From: Bog-473 sp963777485
GTDB lineage: Bacteria > Actinomycetota > Acidimicrobiia > Acidimicrobiales > RAAP-2
DNA length: 64,000 nucleotides
Direction of reading: 5' to 3'
NCBI GenBank assembly: GCA_963777485.1
Contig: CAVZQP010000004.1
Span: 434,001-498,000 of the forward strand
Shown here piece after piece: positions 51,484 through 60,315 of the stretch. The position numbers and the translations under genes are program-made. Each line of letters opens with the position of its first letter. The first letter of the stretch is position 1. The notes under the pieces are model-generated. The model did no database searches and had not been told where the DNA came from. It saw only the letters and a list, made by a program, of their open reading frames with translations.

Positions 51484-51924
51484 CTAGCGCTCCTCGTTGT
51501 GCGGCGCGCCGACGGGCGCGAAGGCGAAGGTGATGATCTCGTTGCCGTCGTTGTCGGTATAGAACGGGACGATTCGGAGCTCGACTTCCATTCCGAATTC
51601 GAGCCTTTGGGGATCGCATTCAGTGAGCCGCGACTCGACCCGCACCATGTCCTCGAGTTGTACGAGGCCGACCCCATATGGCTCGAAGGACTTACCCGTC
51701 GGATCACCCCTGTAGTTGGCACTGGGCGGGAACTCCTGGGTGGTCCAGGACACGAGTGTGCCACGACGGGGTAAGGGAAGCTCGGCCATGCTTTGGGTTC
51801 CACAGCGTGGGCACCGCGATTGCACCGGGAATGTGATGGCCCCGCAGTCCTTGCACTGACCACCGAGCAGCTCAGGATCATCGGCCGGCCATGTGAACAC
51901 GTTCGCGATCGGATTCTGCGTCAA
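51484..51924 (-). CDS. DUF35 OB-fold/zinc-ribbon protein, second copy
   Basis: A 146-residue protein: zinc ribbon Cys24, Cys27, Cys38, Cys41 (QCKDCGA ... RCPRCGT) and an OB fold ending VELRIVPFYTDNDGNEIITF. Starts at a TTG (51924) with GGTGGAGG five bases ahead, an uncommon initiation codon supported by that strong Shine-Dalgarno. Partner of the thiolase at 50341-51483. Confidence 0.9.
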   Translation of the reverse strand: MTQNPIANVFTWPADDPELLGGQCKDCGAITFPVQSRCPRCGTQSMAELPLPRRGTLVSWTTQEFPPSANYRGDPTGKSFEPYGVGLVQLEDMVRVESRLTECDPQRLEFGMEVELRIVPFYTDNDGNEIITFAFAPVGAPHNEER

Positions 51925-52099
51925 TGCCCCTCCACCTTCGGACTTATCGCGGTCAGGCTAGCCAACGGTGCGACAAACACGCTGAGAATTTCGAGCGCGA
52001 GTGGTGCAACCAATCCGATCGGATCGTTTCGGTCAACAAACCTTAGGTTCCACCGAGGCCTGGCGAAAGTCGGCCCGGGGTCGCTGAATCCGCCCGCCT

Positions 52100-52807
52100 T
52101 TAGGCCTTCTGCGCGGCCGCGGAGCCGGCCCCGCGGGCGCGCGGCAGGTCGCGCTCGCTGACGTCGAGGCCGAGGGCCCGCGCAAAGATGAAGGTGAATT
52201 GCTCGAGCACGTCGTCGAAGTCGTCGTCGATGATCTTCTCGACGAGCCAGGCCTCGGGAAAGCGGCGGGTCATCGAACCCAGCGCCGCCGCCGTGATGGT
52301 GGGGTCCAGACGCTGGTCGATGCTCCCGTGCCGCTGCAAGCTGCGGATGGAGTTGGCGACTTCTTCGAGCCCGAGGAGCTGCCGCTCGAAACGGGTGGCC
52401 GCGACCTCCGGATCGAACCGCGACACCTGCTCGATGACCCCCATGATGCGCGCTTCGTCGCGGTATGCCTCGAGGTGGACCCGCATCGCCTCCTGGATGC
52501 GTTCGAACGGGCTGAGCGACGACTTCGGATCGAGGATGATGTTCGTCATGGGCGCGCTGAGGCGCTCGTCCACCTCGGCAACGACCTCGCGGAAGACCTC
52601 TTCCTTCGACTCGAAGTAGTGGTAGAAGGATCCGTGGGACAGTCCGGCCTTCTCCGCGATGTCGGAGATGCGCGCGTCGAGGAAGCCGTCGCGCTCGAAG
52701 ATCTCCTTGGCGGCGCCCACGAGGCGCGCCCGCGTCTCCACACCCTTGCGGGAACGGGGCCCGCTGGGCTTGTCGTTGCCGTTCGTATCCGGCCTCGCCG
52801 TCGGCAC
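52100..52807 (-). CDS. TetR family regulator
   Basis: A 235-residue TetR protein with a basic N-terminal arm (GPRSRKGVETRARL) and HTH about 44-66 (DARISDIAEKAGLSHGSFYH). The GTG at 52807 follows AAGGAGAGAAGC; longer starts upstream lack this. It lies downstream of the DUF35-thiolase fusion gene, in the middle of genes that carry the TTGAC-N6-GTCAA element, making it a candidate for the regulator of that set. No element is visible ahead of its own gene. Confidence 0.9.
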   Translation of the reverse strand: MPTARPDTNGNDKPSGPRSRKGVETRARLVGAAKEIFERDGFLDARISDIAEKAGLSHGSFYHYFESKEEVFREVVAEVDERLSAPMTNIILDPKSSLSPFERIQEAMRVHLEAYRDEARIMGVIEQVSRFDPEVAATRFERQLLGLEEVANSIRSLQRHGSIDQRLDPTITAAALGSMTRRFPEAWLVEKIIDDDFDDVLEQFTFIFARALGLDVSERDLPRARGAGSAAAQKA

Positions 52808-52907
52808 GCTTCTCTCCTTCCGTGCAGGCTCCCGGGCCGGGCGTCCCATCAATGTACCCGTGCCCGTGGCGTGCGCTGGTGGACGCCTGCCCGGTCCGAT
52901 CGCATGC

Positions 52908-54551
52908 TCAACCGTCCTTCCGCTGCAGGAGGAGAACCCCGGAGGGCGTGCCACCGCCAGAGGTGACCACGGCCGTGCGGGCGTCGCGCACCTGCCGTTC
53001 GCCGGCGTCGTGGCGCAACTGTTGCATCGCTTCGTAGACGAAGCCGAAGCCGTGCGTCCTGCCCTCCGACAGCTGGCCGCCGTGCGGGTTGACCGGAAGC
53101 TCGCCGTCGATGGCGATGCGGCGCCCGCCATCAAGCCACTCGTAGGCCTCGCCGAAACCGCAGAAGCCGAGCGCCTCGATCCACGAGATGGCGTTGAACG
53201 TGAAGCCGTCGTAGACGAGCGCGAGGTCCACTTCGGACGGCTGCATGTCGGTCCTCGTCCAGAGGTGCGCTGCCTGCCCGATCACCTGCGGCTCGTGCGT
53301 CACGGTGTCCTGGTCCCACGAGACCCGCTCGAGGATCTGCGTTCCCACTGCCTCGATCCGCACCGCGGGATGTGGCAGGTCGTCCGCCACGTCGGCTGCG
53401 GACACGACGACCGCGATCGATGCGTCGCACGGGACGTCGCAGTCGTAGAGGCCGAACGGCGACGTGATGGGCCGTGCCGAAAGATAGTCGTCCATAGTCA
53501 TCGGCTCGCGATAGATCGCGGCCGGATTGCGCGCCGCGTTGGCCCGGCCGTTGAGCGCGATCAGCCCCAGCATCTCGCGCGGGGTGTTGTACCGATGGAG
53601 GTACTGATTGGCGTTCATTGCGATCCAGTTGGCGGCGGACAGTGCGCCGAAGGGGGCGCGCCACTCCTGCATCGGGCCGGACGCGCGCCCTCCGCCGCGC
53701 GGCGCGCTGGCCTTGCTCCGGGCCGCGAGGGTGGCGAACGTCGACTCCCAGACCGTGCGGAAACACAGCACGTGGCGGCAGAGCCCGGCAGCGACCGCCA
53801 TGGCTGCGGCGATGATCGATCCCCCCGGGCCCGGCAGCTCGCCGCCGCCGTTGATCCAGGTTGGATGCAGGCGGAGCGCCTCTTCGACGGCCGTCACGCC
53901 GCCCTCGCTCATTCCCATGCCGCCCATTCCGGGGTAGGTCGACAGCCCGTCGATGTCGTCGAGGGTCAGCCCGGCGTCCGCGACCGCGGCCATGCAGGCG
54001 TCGACGGCAAGCGACAGCGGGTCGATCATCAGGCGTCGTCCCATCCGTGAGCGACCGACGCCAGAGAGCACCGCGCGGTGCTCGAACCGCTCGGAGGTCG
54101 GCGGCCGGCGAGGGAGTGGACGGGTAGGTTCGGGCACCCGGTCGACCGGGTCCATCGACCCCGTCGGTTCGAAGAGCGGCAACCAGACGTCCTCGTACTG
54201 TTCGAAGCGCACTGCCACTTCCTGGCCGACGGCGACGTCGGCGGGTGGGCAACCGACGATGTTCGTCGTCAAGTGGACGCTCGGGTCCTCGGCGAGCGCG
54301 ATGTTCGCAATGACGTAGGGAGGCTCGAAGTCCGGATGCCACTGGTGCGCGTTGACCGTGAACCCGACGACCGTCCCGCGGCCGGAGACGGCGACCGGCT
54401 TGGAGGAGCGGCTGCGGCACGACGGGCAGACCGGAACCGGCGGGTGTACGAGTTTGCCGCAGTCCTGGCAGCCCTGGATCCGGAGCACGCCGTCGGCCCC
54501 CGAGGTCCAGAACCATTCGCTGGCAAGCGTGAGCTCAGGCAGCGGTCGCAC
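52908..54551 (-). CDS. Natural fusion of DUF35 protein and Ltp2-type thiolase-like aldolase
   Basis: A 547-residue two-domain protein. Residues 1-145 are DUF35: zinc ribbon Cys28, Cys31, Cys42, Cys45 and an OB fold. Residues about 155-547 are thiolase-like. At the nucleophile position the sequence is INGGGELPGPG, with no cysteine. The C-terminal part reads VYDGFTFNAISWIEALGF and GGQLSEGRTHGFGFVYEAMQQLR, as in Ltp2-type retro-aldolases of steroid side-chain cleavage. It likely performs a retro-aldol step on a beta-hydroxyacyl-CoA. GTG start after GAGGAGACCT. It confirms by fusion that the separate thiolase/DUF35 pairs in the window act as complexes. Confidence 0.88.
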   Translation of the reverse strand: MRPLPELTLASEWFWTSGADGVLRIQGCQDCGKLVHPPVPVCPSCRSRSSKPVAVSGRGTVVGFTVNAHQWHPDFEPPYVIANIALAEDPSVHLTTNIVGCPPADVAVGQEVAVRFEQYEDVWLPLFEPTGSMDPVDRVPEPTRPLPRRPPTSERFEHRAVLSGVGRSRMGRRLMIDPLSLAVDACMAAVADAGLTLDDIDGLSTYPGMGGMGMSEGGVTAVEEALRLHPTWINGGGELPGPGGSIIAAAMAVAAGLCRHVLCFRTVWESTFATLAARSKASAPRGGGRASGPMQEWRAPFGALSAANWIAMNANQYLHRYNTPREMLGLIALNGRANAARNPAAIYREPMTMDDYLSARPITSPFGLYDCDVPCDASIAVVVSAADVADDLPHPAVRIEAVGTQILERVSWDQDTVTHEPQVIGQAAHLWTRTDMQPSEVDLALVYDGFTFNAISWIEALGFCGFGEAYEWLDGGRRIAIDGELPVNPHGGQLSEGRTHGFGFVYEAMQQLRHDAGERQVRDARTAVVTSGGGTPSGVLLLQRKDG

Positions 54552-54622
54552 AGGTCTCCTCGTCGTCGATGCTCACTCGTCCACCTGCCCCTGTGCCCTT
54601 TGCTGCGAGAGCGACGCTACCC

Positions 54623-54645
54623 TAATATTGACGTCAATGTTGAAG
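54623..54645 (+). promoter_or_regulatory. Regulon element B: TAATAT plus TTGAC-N6-GTTGA
   Basis: TAATAT (54623-54628) is followed by ATTGACGTCAAT, a perfect 12-bp palindrome, and GTTGA. TTGCTG 17 bp upstream of TAATAT is a good -35. Transcription would start near 54635, at or just ahead of the ATG at 54637. It lies in the 85-bp gap between the fusion gene (leftward) and the amidohydrolase (rightward). Confidence 0.62.
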
Positions 54646-55797
54646 GATATGCTCGTCATCGACGCCGATTCGCACTGGTGCGAGGCACCCGACCTGTTCA
54701 CCAAGCGGGCACCCGCTGCCTTCAAGGACCGGGTGCCCCGTGTCGAAGAGGTCGACGGAGAAAAGATGTGGGTCTTCGACGGGCATCCCGTCGGTCGCTT
54801 CAGCGCCGGCGGCGTCATCGCCCGGGACGGCACGAAGGAGAGCTCCTTCCACGCATTGATGGAGTGGGACCACGACGAGGTCCACCTCGGCGCGCACGAC
54901 CCCGAGGTGCGTCTCGGCGTGCTCGACGAGTGCGGCATCGACGCGCAGATCATCTTCCCGAGCACCATCGGCCTCGGCGGCCAGGATCTGGGCATGGTGG
55001 ACGACCCCGCCCTGTGCCGCCTTGCGATCGAGATTTACAACGACGGTATGGCCGAGATCCAGGCCGACTCGGGCAACCGGCTGCTGCCGCTGCCCCTGAT
55101 GCCGGCGTGGGACGTCGCCACCTGCGTGCAGGAGGCACGCCGGGTCGCGGCACTCGGCGCACGCGGCGTGAACATGACGTCCGACCCCCAGGACCTGGGC
55201 GCGCCGGACCTGGCCAACCGGGCCTGGGATCCCTTGTGGGAGGCGTGCTGCGAGCTGGCCCTGCCGGTCCACTTCCACATCGGTGCGAGCCAGACGGCGA
55301 TGACGTTCTTCGGGCAGTACCCGTGGGCGTCGCACGCCGAGAACACCAAGCTGGCGATCGGCGGGACGCTCCTCTTCATCGGCAACGCGCGCGTGGTCAC
55401 CAACCTGATCCTCTCCGGCATGTTCGACCGCTACCCGGACCTGCAGATGGTCTCCGTGGAGAGCGGTGTCGGCTGGATCCCCTTCATCCTCGAGGCGCTC
55501 GACTACGAGATGGCCGAGAACGCGCCGCCGGAGCTCGCGCAGATGGAGCGGATGCCGTCGGACTACTTCAGGACCAACCTCTACGCCACGTTCTGGTTCG
55601 AGAACAACCGCAACAAGCTGCCCGACCTGATCGAGGCGGTCGGCGAGGACCGCATCCTCTTCGAGACCGACTTCCCGCACCCGACCTGCCTGTACCCCAA
55701 CCCGCTGCAGACGGTCGAAGAGAAGATGGAGACGCTCACCCCCGAGATCCGCCGCAAGATCTTCGGCGAGAACGCCCGTCAGCTGTACAGGCTCTGA
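54637..55797 (+). CDS. Amidohydrolase-2 family metal-dependent hydrolase
   Basis: A 386-residue enzyme: IDADSHWCEAPDLF at the N-terminal metal site, VHFHIGASQT, VESGVGWIPFILEAL and FETDFPHPTCLYP with the metal Asp. A COG2159 family hydrolase or decarboxylase. The ATG at 54637 is inside regulon element B and fits a leaderless mRNA; the ATG at 54649 (four codons later) is the alternative. Divergent from the DUF35-thiolase fusion gene, with which it probably shares control. Confidence 0.88.
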   Translation: MLKDMLVIDADSHWCEAPDLFTKRAPAAFKDRVPRVEEVDGEKMWVFDGHPVGRFSAGGVIARDGTKESSFHALMEWDHDEVHLGAHDPEVRLGVLDECGIDAQIIFPSTIGLGGQDLGMVDDPALCRLAIEIYNDGMAEIQADSGNRLLPLPLMPAWDVATCVQEARRVAALGARGVNMTSDPQDLGAPDLANRAWDPLWEACCELALPVHFHIGASQTAMTFFGQYPWASHAENTKLAIGGTLLFIGNARVVTNLILSGMFDRYPDLQMVSVESGVGWIPFILEALDYEMAENAPPELAQMERMPSDYFRTNLYATFWFENNRNKLPDLIEAVGEDRILFETDFPHPTCLYPNPLQTVEEKMETLTPEIRRKIFGENARQLYRL

Positions 55798-55849
55798 GCG
55801 CCCGACGGCGGTTCGGCCTGCGGGTTGAGCGGCGGCTGTCCGGTGAATC

Positions 55850-55870
55850 TGATATTGACGTCGTAGTCAA
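55850..55870 (+). promoter_or_regulatory. Regulon element C: TTGAC-N6-GTCAA
   Basis: TGATAT followed by TTGAC-GTCGTA-GTCAA, perfect arms. It lies 22 bp before the amidohydrolase at 55892. TTGACG here could also act as a -35 with TATTCT (55879-55884) 18 bp downstream, again giving a leaderless mRNA; either reading places the repeat inside the promoter. Confidence 0.58.
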
Positions 55871-55891
55871 AAACTGGCTATTCTGAGGAGT

Positions 55892-57097
55892 ATGTCCAGA
55901 GACTTGGAGTTCCCTGTCTTCGACGCCGACAACCACTTCTACGAGACGCGGGAGTCGTTCACGCGTCATCTCCCGGAGCGGTACAAGGGCGCCATCGACT
56001 ACGTCGACCTGCACGGCCGGACCAAGATCATGATCCGCGGCACCGTCAGCGAGTACATCCCGAACCCGACGTTCGAGGTCGTCGCGCGTCCGGGCGCCCA
56101 AGAGGAGTACTTCCGCGACGGGAACCCCGAGGGCAAGTCGTACCGCGAGATCGTCGGTGAGCCGATGCGCGGCATCCCCGCCTTCCGCGAGCCAGGCCCG
56201 CGCCTCGAGCTGATGAACGAACTCGGCGTCGACCGCGCGCTGATGTTCCCGACCTTGGCCAGCCTGCTCGAGGAGCGGATGCGCGACGACCCCGAGCTGA
56301 CGCACGCCGCCATCCATGCGCTGAACGAGTGGATGTACGAGGAGTGGACCTTCAACTACGAAGACCGCATCTTCGCCACGCCCGTGATCACGCTGCCCAT
56401 CGTGGAGAAGGCGCTCGAGGAGCTCGAATGGGTGCTCGAGCGGGGAGCCAAGACGGTCCTCATCCGGCCGGCCCCGGTGCCCGGCTACCGCGGCCCGCGT
56501 TCGTTCGGCTATTCGGAGTTCGACCCGTTCTGGAAGGCGGTCGAGGAGGCGGACATCCTTGTCTCCATGCACTCCTCGGACAGCGGCTACACGCGGTACC
56601 AGAACGACTGGATCGGCCAGACCGACGAGATGTTGCCCTTCCGGCTCGATCCCTTCCGCGCCATCAGCGTCGGCAAGCGGCCGATGGAGGACACCATGAC
56701 GGCGTACCTCTGCCACGGTGTGTTCTCGCGCTTCCCCAATCTCCGGGTCGCCTCCATCGAGAGCGGCGGCGACTGGGTGGCCGGGTTCCTCGACCACGTG
56801 GCCGACACCTACAAGAAGATGCCGCAAGCCTTCGAACAGGACCCCGTGGAGCAGTTCAAGTCCCATGTCTGGATCAGCCCCTTCCACGAGGACAATCTCG
56901 AGCGCCTGATCGACACGATCGGGGCGGACCACGTCCTTTTCGGCTCCGACTACCCGCACCCGGAGGGCCTGGCGGAACCGCGCAGCTACGCCGAACACCT
57001 GCCGGACCGGCTGTCGGACGAGGATCTGCGCAAGATCATGGGCGGCAACCTGGCCGAGATCATGAAGGTCGACGTCTCGGTGGGCGCTGCGCGTTAA
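55892..57097 (+). CDS. Amidohydrolase-2 family metal-dependent hydrolase
   Basis: A 401-residue paralogue of the enzyme at 25588-26793: FDADNHFYETRESF, YIPNPTF, RPGAQEEYFRDGNPEGKS, PTLASLLEERM, RPAPVPGYRG, MHSSDSGYTRYQNDW and GSDYPHPEGLAEP. Equal length and collinear blocks indicate duplication and probably related substrates. AGGAG is only one base from the ATG, too close for a normal Shine-Dalgarno, which supports a leaderless start. The enoyl-CoA hydratase gene follows 81 bp downstream. Confidence 0.9.
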   Translation: MSRDLEFPVFDADNHFYETRESFTRHLPERYKGAIDYVDLHGRTKIMIRGTVSEYIPNPTFEVVARPGAQEEYFRDGNPEGKSYREIVGEPMRGIPAFREPGPRLELMNELGVDRALMFPTLASLLEERMRDDPELTHAAIHALNEWMYEEWTFNYEDRIFATPVITLPIVEKALEELEWVLERGAKTVLIRPAPVPGYRGPRSFGYSEFDPFWKAVEEADILVSMHSSDSGYTRYQNDWIGQTDEMLPFRLDPFRAISVGKRPMEDTMTAYLCHGVFSRFPNLRVASIESGGDWVAGFLDHVADTYKKMPQAFEQDPVEQFKSHVWISPFHEDNLERLIDTIGADHVLFGSDYPHPEGLAEPRSYAEHLPDRLSDEDLRKIMGGNLAEIMKVDVSVGAAR

Positions 57098-57178
57098 CGC
57101 CACCACCATCGCAGCGCCCCGGTTCTGACGATAGGGTCGGCCCGATCATCAAGAGATCCAGTTCACGGAGAGCAGGAG

Positions 57179-58087
57179 ATGCCTGACTACAAGTACGTGC
57201 TGTACGAGACGGTCGACGACGGGACGATCGCGCGCATCATGTTGAACCGTCCCGACGCGCGCAACGCCCAGAACCGCGGGTTGCTCGTCGAGCTGAACGA
57301 CGCCTTCTTGACGGCTGAGGCCGACGACACCGTGCGGGTGGTCATCCTCGGCGGCACCGGGCCGATGTTCTCTTCGGGCCACGACCTCGGGTCGAAGGCC
57401 TCCCGCGAGGAGTACACGCCGGGGCCGAACCAGCACCCTTCGCACACGATCAACGGCGCCACGAGGAAGGGTGCCGAGTCCCTGATGTTGCAGGAGTGGC
57501 ACTACTTCTACGACAACACACGCCGCTGGCGGAACCTCCGCAAGATCACAATCGGCCAGGCCCACGGTGACGTCTATGCCGCCGGCCTCATGCTGTTGTG
57601 GGCGTGCGACCTCATTGTCGCGGCCGAGGGCACCCGCTTCGCCGACGTCGTCGGGTCTCGGCTCGGCATGTGCGGCGTCGAGTACTTCGCCCACCCGTGG
57701 GAGTTCGGGCCGCGCAAGGCCAAGGAGCTGCTCCTCACTGGCGACTCCATCGACGCCGAAGAGGCCCACGGCCTCGGCATGGTCAGCAAGATCTTCCCGC
57801 AGGAGCAGCTGGAGGAGCGCACCATCGAATTCGCCCGGCGCATCGCGCGGCTGCCGACGATGACCTCGCTCCTCATCAAGGAGTCGGTGAACCAGAGCGT
57901 GGACAACATGGGCTTCTACAACGCCCTCAACGCGTGCTTCACGCTGCACGAGTTGAACCACTCCCACTGGGCCTGGGTCAACGAGGACCGGTTCCCGGTG
58001 GCCAAGGAGGACTCGGGGATCCCGAACTGGAAGGAGGCACCGCCGATCGTGCCGGCGGTCAAGGACAAGGTCCGCGCCGACTCCTGA
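57179..58087 (+). CDS. Enoyl-CoA hydratase/isomerase family protein
   Basis: A 302-residue crotonase homologue: MLNRPDARNAQNRGLLVEL, LGGTGPMFSSGHDLGS, GQAHGDVYAAGLMLLWACDL and the active-site region DVVGSRLGMCGVEYFAHPW. An insert after the first oxyanion strand (REEYTPGPNQHPSHTINGAT) makes it longer than the 260-residue standard; EchA-type mycobacterial relatives share it. Hydrates or isomerises a CoA ester. Probably cotranscribed with the amidohydrolase at 55892. Confidence 0.9.
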   Translation: MPDYKYVLYETVDDGTIARIMLNRPDARNAQNRGLLVELNDAFLTAEADDTVRVVILGGTGPMFSSGHDLGSKASREEYTPGPNQHPSHTINGATRKGAESLMLQEWHYFYDNTRRWRNLRKITIGQAHGDVYAAGLMLLWACDLIVAAEGTRFADVVGSRLGMCGVEYFAHPWEFGPRKAKELLLTGDSIDAEEAHGLGMVSKIFPQEQLEERTIEFARRIARLPTMTSLLIKESVNQSVDNMGFYNALNACFTLHELNHSHWAWVNEDRFPVAKEDSGIPNWKEAPPIVPAVKDKVRADS

Positions 58088-58109
58088 ACCAGGAGCGGCC
58101 TTTGGCCGC
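58081..58109 (+). terminator. Two adjacent hairpins at the end of the enoyl-CoA hydratase gene
   Basis: CTCCTG-AAC-CAGGAG (58081-58095) overlaps the stop codon and is followed by GCGGCC-TTT-GGCCGC (58095-58109). Both are perfect six-base stems with three-base loops. There is no T-run, as is common for high-GC terminators. They separate the hydratase from the importer operon. Confidence 0.5.
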
Positions 58110-58219
58110 CTCGGGACGTGGACTCGTCTCGCCGGGACGCTGAGTCGCTTTGATCAGTGGCAGTGAAATCCCAGCTGAACCGCCAGAATTGGCGTCGTGC
58201 AGGGGTTGCGCCGCCTCGT

Positions 58220-58246
58220 TAATATTTATCGACGTCGAATTCAGAA
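58220..58246 (+). promoter_or_regulatory. Regulon element E: TAATAT with TCGAC-N6-TTCAG
   Basis: TAATAT (58220-58225), three bases, then TCGAC-GTCGAA-TTCAG (58229-58244). It is the most divergent member of the set, but keeps TAATAT and the GACGTCGA core. It lies 45 bp ahead of the fused permease gene of the second importer. Confidence 0.5.
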
Positions 58247-58290
58247 ATGGGCCCGGCTGATGCAGCCGGTAAGGGGGTGCTTTCCGCAGG

Positions 58291-60315
58291 ATGCTCCAAT
58301 TCGTGATCGCCGGGCTGGTCACTGGCGGGGTCTACGCCATCGCCTCGGCCGGGCTCGTCATGACCTACACGTCATCGGGCATCTTGAACTTCGCGTTCGG
58401 CGCGATCGCGTACTTCGTTGCGCGCTTCTATTACTACCTGCACACCCAGCACAACTGGGGCATCGCGCCCGCGGCGGTCCTCTCCGTTGTCGTCTTGGCA
58501 CCCGCAATCGGCGTGCTGCTCTACGTGGTCCTGTTCCGCTACATGCGCCTCTCGTCACCCCTCATCAAGGTGGTGGCGACGATCGGGCTGCTCGTGGCCA
58601 TTCCCGCAGTCGCGACGTGGTTGTTCGGCAACGGCCCCATCCAGTCGGCCCCCGGCCTCGCGCCGAACCCGAACGCGGTCTACCACTTCCTGGGCGTTCC
58701 GATCGATCAGAACAAGCTCATCGTCTTGATCTGTGTGGTGGCGATGGTGATCTTTGGTGCGGTCGTGTTGCGCTACACCGAGGTCGGCCTGAAGGTGCGT
58801 GCCATGGTCGATTCTCCGGCCATGACCGACCTGTCAGGGTCGAGCCCCACCGCGATCTCGGTGGGGGTATGGGCCGTCAGCACGTTCTTCGCCGGCCTGG
58901 CGGGCGTACTCATCGCGCCGCTCAACGGGCTGGACCCGAGCCAGTTCACGCTCCTGATCGCCGCATCGTTCGCAGCCGTCGTGGCGGCTCGACTTCGCAG
59001 TCTCCCTGTGGCCGTCGTCGTCGGGCTCCTGATGGGTGTTGCGACGTCGCTGATCCAGCGGTACTTGCCGTCCAACAGCCAATGGACCACCGGGCTCATC
59101 AATTCGATCCCGTTCATCGTGATCGCGCTCTTCCTCATCTACAGCCTGATCCGGGGTGGGCGGGTCGGGGAGACCGAAGGCTGGGGCGGCGCGCTCGACC
59201 GGGCAATCACCCCCCAGGGGGAGAGCCGCCTGGCGGGTTCGACGAGCAACGTGATCGAGACCGCGTCACTCAACTTCATCGGCAAATATGCGGGTCCGCT
59301 CCTCCTCCTCGTCGCGGTGGCGGTCGCGCCTCTCCTCGTAAGCGGTTACTGGGTCGGGCTCTTTCCGTCGGCGTTCGCCATCGGCATCATCTGTCTCTCC
59401 TGGACAATCGTCACCGGAGAGGGCGGCATGCTGTGGCTGTGTCAGATCACCTTTGCCGGTGTGGGCGCGTTGACCACCGCCCAGTTGGCGAATCACTACG
59501 GCTGGCCGGTCCTGGCTGGGGTGGTCGTCGGCGGTCTCATCGCCGGCGCGATGGGAGCGATCGTCGGCTTTCTCAGCATCCGGCTGGGTGACCTCTATGT
59601 GGCGTTGGTCACACTGACCTTCGGCTTGTTGATGGAAACACTCGTCTTCACCCTGCCGAGCTTTGTGAACCAGGGAGTCGGTCTGACCCTCAACCGGCCT
59701 GAGTTCGTCGGCTCCAACCTGTCCTACGCCTACTTCGTTCTCATCGTCTTCGGGATCATCGCTCTCTTCATTGTGAACTTCCGACGTTCGACGACCGGGC
59801 TTGCCCTGAACGCGGCTAGGTGGAGCGAGGCGGGTGCTCGTACCTCCGGAATCAGCGTGGTGCAGATGAAGGTCATCGCAGGTGCGACCGCAGCGCTTGT
59901 CGCGGGCATAGGAGGTGCGCTCTATGCCATGGCGCAGACGACGTTCGAGCCGAGCGAGTTCGCCACCCTCCAAGGCATCGTCTGGCTCGCAGTCTTGGTC
60001 ACCATCGGCGTCCGGTCCACGGCCGCAGCGGTGATCGCAGGTGTGATCCTGGTATTCCCCAGCGCGATCTTCCAGTACTACTGGCCGTCCATCACCAACC
60101 TGCCCGTCTGGCTGCAGATTGGTTTCGGGCTGGGCGCAATCTCGGCAGCAAAGTACCCCGACGGAGCTTTGGCCGAGAACGGTCGCAAGTTGCGAGGCTT
60201 GCTATTGAGATTCGGCCCCTCTGCCGGACGGGGACCCGAGCGCTTCGATGACATCAGCCTTACCGCGAATGACGTTGATACGGCTGTGCCGCGCGTCGCC
60301 GAAGGTGTCTCGTGA
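58291..60315 (+). CDS. Fused LivH-LivM branched-chain-type ABC permease, second system
   Basis: A 674-residue fused permease. The LivH half (about 1-300) starts LQFVIAGLVTGGVYAIASAG with TSSGILNFAFGAIAYF. The LivM half (about 325-640) has SWTIVTGEGGMLWLCQITFAG and LSIRLGDLYVALVTLTFGL. A polar C-terminal tail follows. It overlaps the ATPase gene by four bases (GTGA). Only moderate similarity to the first fused permease (15662-17731), so the two importers probably differ in substrate. First gene of a permease-LivG-LivF operon behind element E. Confidence 0.93.
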   Translation: MLQFVIAGLVTGGVYAIASAGLVMTYTSSGILNFAFGAIAYFVARFYYYLHTQHNWGIAPAAVLSVVVLAPAIGVLLYVVLFRYMRLSSPLIKVVATIGLLVAIPAVATWLFGNGPIQSAPGLAPNPNAVYHFLGVPIDQNKLIVLICVVAMVIFGAVVLRYTEVGLKVRAMVDSPAMTDLSGSSPTAISVGVWAVSTFFAGLAGVLIAPLNGLDPSQFTLLIAASFAAVVAARLRSLPVAVVVGLLMGVATSLIQRYLPSNSQWTTGLINSIPFIVIALFLIYSLIRGGRVGETEGWGGALDRAITPQGESRLAGSTSNVIETASLNFIGKYAGPLLLLVAVAVAPLLVSGYWVGLFPSAFAIGIICLSWTIVTGEGGMLWLCQITFAGVGALTTAQLANHYGWPVLAGVVVGGLIAGAMGAIVGFLSIRLGDLYVALVTLTFGLLMETLVFTLPSFVNQGVGLTLNRPEFVGSNLSYAYFVLIVFGIIALFIVNFRRSTTGLALNAARWSEAGARTSGISVVQMKVIAGATAALVAGIGGALYAMAQTTFEPSEFATLQGIVWLAVLVTIGVRSTAAAVIAGVILVFPSAIFQYYWPSITNLPVWLQIGFGLGAISAAKYPDGALAENGRKLRGLLLRFGPSAGRGPERFDDISLTANDVDTAVPRVAEGVS

